This document shows, piece after piece, positions 61,729 to 64,000 of a DNA stretch of 64,000 nt. The DNA is taken from positions 121,876-185,875 of the forward strand of contig UEGQ01000012.1 in assembly GCA_900466005.1 (NCBI GenBank), given 5' to 3'. Made by a program: the position numbers and the translations under genes. The DNA is from Hyphomicrobiales bacterium. Its GTDB lineage: Bacteria > Pseudomonadota > Alphaproteobacteria > Rhizobiales > Rhizobiaceae. Numbering within the stretch: position 1 is the first letter of the stretch; each line of letters opens with the position of its first letter. Below the pieces are notes generated by a model, which was not told the DNA's origin, did no database searches, and saw nothing but the letters and a program-made list of their open reading frames with translations.

Positions 61729-61758
61729 TTGCAATCCGCGTTACGGCGATGTATATAC
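61729..61758 (+). promoter_or_regulatory. Promoter of the DUF1778-GNAT module with overlapping palindrome
   Basis: A -35 element TTGCAA (61729-61734) and a -10 element TATATA (61752-61757) are exactly 17 nt apart. GTATATAC (61751-61758) is a palindrome over the -10, fitting autorepression by the antitoxin. Confidence 0.6.
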
Positions 61759-61780
61759 GATCGCAGTACAGGAGCGAAAC

Positions 61781-62065
61781 ATGGCCACGACAACGCCCAG
61801 GAAGGAAACACCCGTCTCGATGCGGTTCCGCGACGATGACCTGATGATCATCGATCGTGGTGCGGAGCTGCTTGGCCTGTCGCGCACAGAGTTCATGCGT
61901 CGTGCGGCGTTGCATGAGGCGCAGGCGGCTATCCTCAACGAAACGGTCATCCGCGTCTCGCCCGACGCCTATGACGCCTTCATGCAGGCGATCTCCTCCC
62001 CGCCTGCTGCTCCGCCGCCGAAGGCGGCCGAGCGGTTGCGCCGGTCAGCGCCCTGGGAGCGCTAG
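61781..62065 (+). CDS. DUF1778 (TacA-like) antitoxin
   Basis: A 94-residue ribbon-helix-helix antitoxin: VSMRFRDDDLMIIDRGAELL with LSRTEFMRRAALHEAQ, then a toxin-binding tail. AGGAGCG precedes the ATG. It directly abuts the GNAT toxin gene (stop 62063-62065, GTG 62066). Confidence 0.9.
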   Translation: MATTTPRKETPVSMRFRDDDLMIIDRGAELLGLSRTEFMRRAALHEAQAAILNETVIRVSPDAYDAFMQAISSPPAAPPPKAAERLRRSAPWER

Positions 62066-62575
62066 GTGGCGCTTTCAGGCATCGAACTCCTCGACGACTC
62101 GCACCGGCTCGACGCTTTCGACTGCGGCAAGCCGGCCCTCAATGCGTGGCTGACCGGGTTTGCTAGGACCAATCAGGCGCGCGACTTCACCCGTGTTCTC
62201 GTTGTCCACGACGAGAATGCCGTTGTCGGCTATTACGGGCTCGCGCCGAGCGTGATCCAGCCAAACAGCGCGCCGCGCGCAATCCGCACCGGGTGTCCCC
62301 CAGACCCTATTCCCTGCCTCCTCATCGGACAGCTTGCCGTCGATCAACACTATGCCGGACAAGGCATCGGCAGCGGACTGGTCAAGGATGCGCTACGCCG
62401 CTGCGTCGCCGGAGCCGAGATCGTCGGCGGCCGCGCCGTCGTCGTTCGGGCGATCGACGCCGAAGCCGAACGCTACTGGCAGGGCTGGGGCTTCATCGCA
62501 TCCCGCGACAATCCATCGATTCTCATGCGCTCCATTCAGGACGTCCGCCTCTGGTTGGCGGACACGACGCACTAG
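62066..62575 (+). CDS. GNAT toxin (TacT-like)
   Basis: A 169-residue GCN5-type acetyltransferase of the tRNA-acetylating toxin group. The acetyl-CoA loop is QHYAGQGIGSG (residues 94-104), and RYWQGWGF near the C-terminus holds the conserved tyrosine region. GTG start, adjacent to the antitoxin stop. TacT-type toxins acetylate aminoacyl-tRNA and stop translation. Confidence 0.9.
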   Translation: MALSGIELLDDSHRLDAFDCGKPALNAWLTGFARTNQARDFTRVLVVHDENAVVGYYGLAPSVIQPNSAPRAIRTGCPPDPIPCLLIGQLAVDQHYAGQGIGSGLVKDALRRCVAGAEIVGGRAVVVRAIDAEAERYWQGWGFIASRDNPSILMRSIQDVRLWLADTTH

Positions 62576-62610
62576 ATTCTCGGAGGGCACTGGCGCGAGC
62601 GAGCCAAAGC

Positions 62611-62700
62611 TTATAGCGACCAGCCCTCCACCTGCAGGTTTTCAACCCGGTCGAACTCGTCGGCAGTTGGTGACGAGAAGATACGAGATCACTGAAACAC
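62611..62700 (-). pseudogene. VapC toxin C-terminal remnant
   Basis: Read leftwards, one frame gives YLLVTN and another continues DEFDRVENLQVEGWSL before TAA at 62611-62613. Together they match the C-terminal strand and tail of PIN-domain VapC toxins. A frameshift separates the two and the rest of the PIN domain is gone. It lies just downstream of vapB, in the expected place for its toxin. Confidence 0.55.
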
Positions 62701-62721
62701 TGTGTCTAGCTCCGGCCGATC

Positions 62722-62949
62722 CTACTGTTCCGGCTGCACGCGCCCGCTCGCCATGAAGTGTTCACTCATGCCACGCGCCAGCGCTGCCTTCAGCGGCGAC
62801 CACGGCTCGCCCGCCTGGACATGCGGGCGGAGAATGAGGGCACCGCCCTCCTGCGTGATCTCCACGCGCTCGACGTTGAAGCGAAGTTCTTTCGGCAGGC
62901 GGACGACCTGCGAGTTTCCGGACTGGAATACCCGTGCAAGATGGGGCAT
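62722..62949 (-). CDS. vapB: VapB-like antitoxin (AbrB/SpoVT fold)
   Basis: A 75-residue antitoxin opening MPHLARVFQSGNSQVVRLPK, the swapped-hairpin AbrB domain of VapB proteins. ATG 62949 has AGGAGG 6 nt upstream; an upstream in-frame start at 62982 lies inside the operator. Its toxin partner is only a remnant, so it is an orphan. Confidence 0.85.
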   Translation of the reverse strand: MPHLARVFQSGNSQVVRLPKELRFNVERVEITQEGGALILRPHVQAGEPWSPLKAALARGMSEHFMASGRVQPEQ

Positions 62950-62964
62950 GGGCGCCTCCTTTTT

Positions 62965-62986
62965 GTATATACTGAGGCGCATATAC
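62965..62986. promoter_or_regulatory. VapB operator palindrome
   Basis: GTATAT-N10-ATATAC is a perfect inverted repeat 15 nt upstream of vapB. AbrB-type antitoxins bind such sites. Confidence 0.55.
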
Positions 62987-63136
62987 GGCTTTTTGGTCCT
63001 CAGTTCAAAAAGGACAGGTCCCTTGATCGCATCCGGCGATCCGCCCGACCGGGCTCAATTTTCGTCTGCAGGCAGTCTTCGCGCCTGACGACGTAACGAT
63101 CCCTTGCGGTGTCCCATGTCACCGGCCTGCCTGATC

Positions 63137-63187
63137 GCCGAGGCCGTCACGCTTCTGGACCGCTGCAACGCCTTCGAGCTCAGCGCT
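63137..63187 (+). repeat. Copied fragment of the DUF2493 gene
   Basis: About 46 nt match 61087-61133 inside the DUF2493 gene with only a few mismatches, sharing TCACGCTTCTGGA and GCAACGCCTTCGAG in the same order. It has no open context here. It is the scar of a duplication or rearrangement. Confidence 0.6.
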
Positions 63188-63255
63188 CTACCCTTCAAAG
63201 TTCCTACACATCGGGAAAATCTGGATAATGCGGAGGATCAACAAAGGAGTGGGCA

Positions 63256-63515
63256 ATGCGGCAGTTTACGACACGCGACCTGAGTAAGGACATTGGCGAT
63301 GTCACCACCGCCGTCGGCCGCGAACCCGTCGTGCTCACCCGGCATGGGAAACCCCGGTTCGTGCTGATGAGCTACCAGCATTACGAGAAAATGCGAGCCG
63401 GTGGAGATCCTCGACGCGGCCATCGTGCCTCCGAGATGCCGGAGAAAACAAGCAACTCTTCGCCGCGGCGATCGACCGGCTGGCGAACGGCGAGGGGTAT
63501 GACGCCGACCCGTGA
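63256..63515 (+). pseudogene. Phd/YefM family antitoxin, frameshifted
   Basis: The first 65 codons read as a normal Phd antitoxin (RQFTTRDLSKDIGDVTTAV, then VLTRHGKPRFVLMSYQHYEKM). The family's C-terminal helix (QLFAAAIDRLANGEGYDADP) is present but in another frame, ending at TGA 63513-63515. One missing base near 63441-63446 (a G before GAAAAC) would restore an 86-residue protein. AAAGGAG precedes the ATG. No toxin gene is recognisable downstream. A sequencing error is an alternative explanation. Confidence 0.6.
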
Positions 63516-64000
63516 GTTCCTGCCCGCGCGATTTCACCGACGTCAAGCGATGTCGGCGCCGGTTGCTCAGGACCGACAGACGGGGGCAGGCGGGCGTTTG
63601 TCGAGGCGACTGCCGTCGTGCCGAGACCGGACGGGGGCGGTTTCATTGAAGATCGCCTAGTCGATATCGGCGGGAGGCAGCTTCACGAGATGTTGCGGCG
63701 CCGTTTGCTGGCGATATGGTCACCGCGATCGTCTCAACGTGCACCCGAGAGATGTGGCGGCCAGTCGACACTCCTTGCTGACCGCGCTTGGCCGGGAAGT
63801 CCGAGGGGACATCGGGCCGGCCGGTGTGACCGCAACGGACGGTGCTGGCAGTCTCTTGCAGTGCCGGACCGGGCGGCCCCAATGGTTTGTCGCCGGCTTC
63901 GGTTGCACGAGACCATTCCCGTTTCTATGTCGCCCTTTAGCCGACCGCCTGCCTTTGCGATCAACCCCTGAAGGGGTACGTCTCGGCGAAAATTCAGCAA
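63516..64000. other. No gene recognised up to the window edge
   Basis: About 485 nt with open frames on both strands but no family motif, ribosome-binding site or repeat that I can support. A toxin gene may once have followed the Phd antitoxin here, since a GTG at 63512 overlaps its stop, but its frame is not recognisable. Confidence 0.4.

Overview
The window reads as a GC-rich alphaproteobacterial replicon, most likely from the Rhizobiaceae or close relatives, and probably a megaplasmid or a chromosome stretch carrying an integrated element. Supporting signs are the Ochrobactrum-type D-aminopeptidase, the rhizobial style of catabolic operons (TRAP and Dpp-type ABC transporters with LysR, TetR and GntR regulators), many 4-nt ATGA stop/start overlaps, and a ParB/DUF932/DUF1173/Toprim/DUF2493 block of the kind found on rhizobial plasmids and integrative elements. 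No rRNA, tRNA or CRISPR array was seen.

1-15.5 kb is a catabolic region. An acyl-CoA synthetase and a truncated gamma-glutamyltransferase gene run leftwards, divergent from a TetR gene that is followed by a TRAP transporter, a MaoC-like hydratase, a DJ-1/PfpI protein resembling isonitrile hydratase, an N,N-dimethylformamidase large-subunit homologue, a peptide/opine-type ABC transporter with a fused double ATPase, and an M20 amidohydrolase. The hydratase and formamidase lie 7 nt apart and would together turn an isonitrile into formate and an amine; this is the most interesting metabolic hypothesis here. 15.7-16.9 kb holds a four-module envelope protein (YbaY-, MliC-, COG3650- and META-like).

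17.1-27.4 kb is a leftward operon, lysA-dppABCDF-L,D-transpeptidase-D-aminopeptidase, with a divergent lysR. It looks built to import and take apart peptides containing D-amino acids or diaminopimelate, such as murein peptides. 27.5-29.5 kb holds an isolated polysaccharide-export lipoprotein and a decayed HxlR gene. 29.5-36.8 kb is a 5-oxoproline cluster: GntR, an NRAMP-like transporter, PxpA, a DUF1445 protein, a PxpB-PxpC fusion, and a biotin carboxylase-BCCP fusion. Together these carry all the domains of a urea-carboxylase-type enzyme.

36.8-44.7 kb is a patchwork: an IS110 transposase scrap, two separate HipBA toxin-antitoxin modules each with its own repeated operator sequence, and a small cupin/membrane-protein/LysR group. 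44.8-52.5 kb encodes a six-subunit hydrogenase-4/complex-I-like membrane complex under a translationally coupled XRE regulator. Its large subunit has lost all four nickel-binding cysteines, so it belongs with the energy-converting hydrogenase-related (Ehr) complexes and is not a hydrogenase. 52.8-61.7 kb is the mobile-element maintenance block (ParB-like, DUF932, Xre/RES toxin-antitoxin, DUF1173, Toprim primase-like, DUF2493). 61.7-64 kb is rich in toxin-antitoxin genes (DUF1778-GNAT intact; VapB with a decayed VapC; a frameshifted Phd antitoxin) and contains a copied fragment of the DUF2493 gene.
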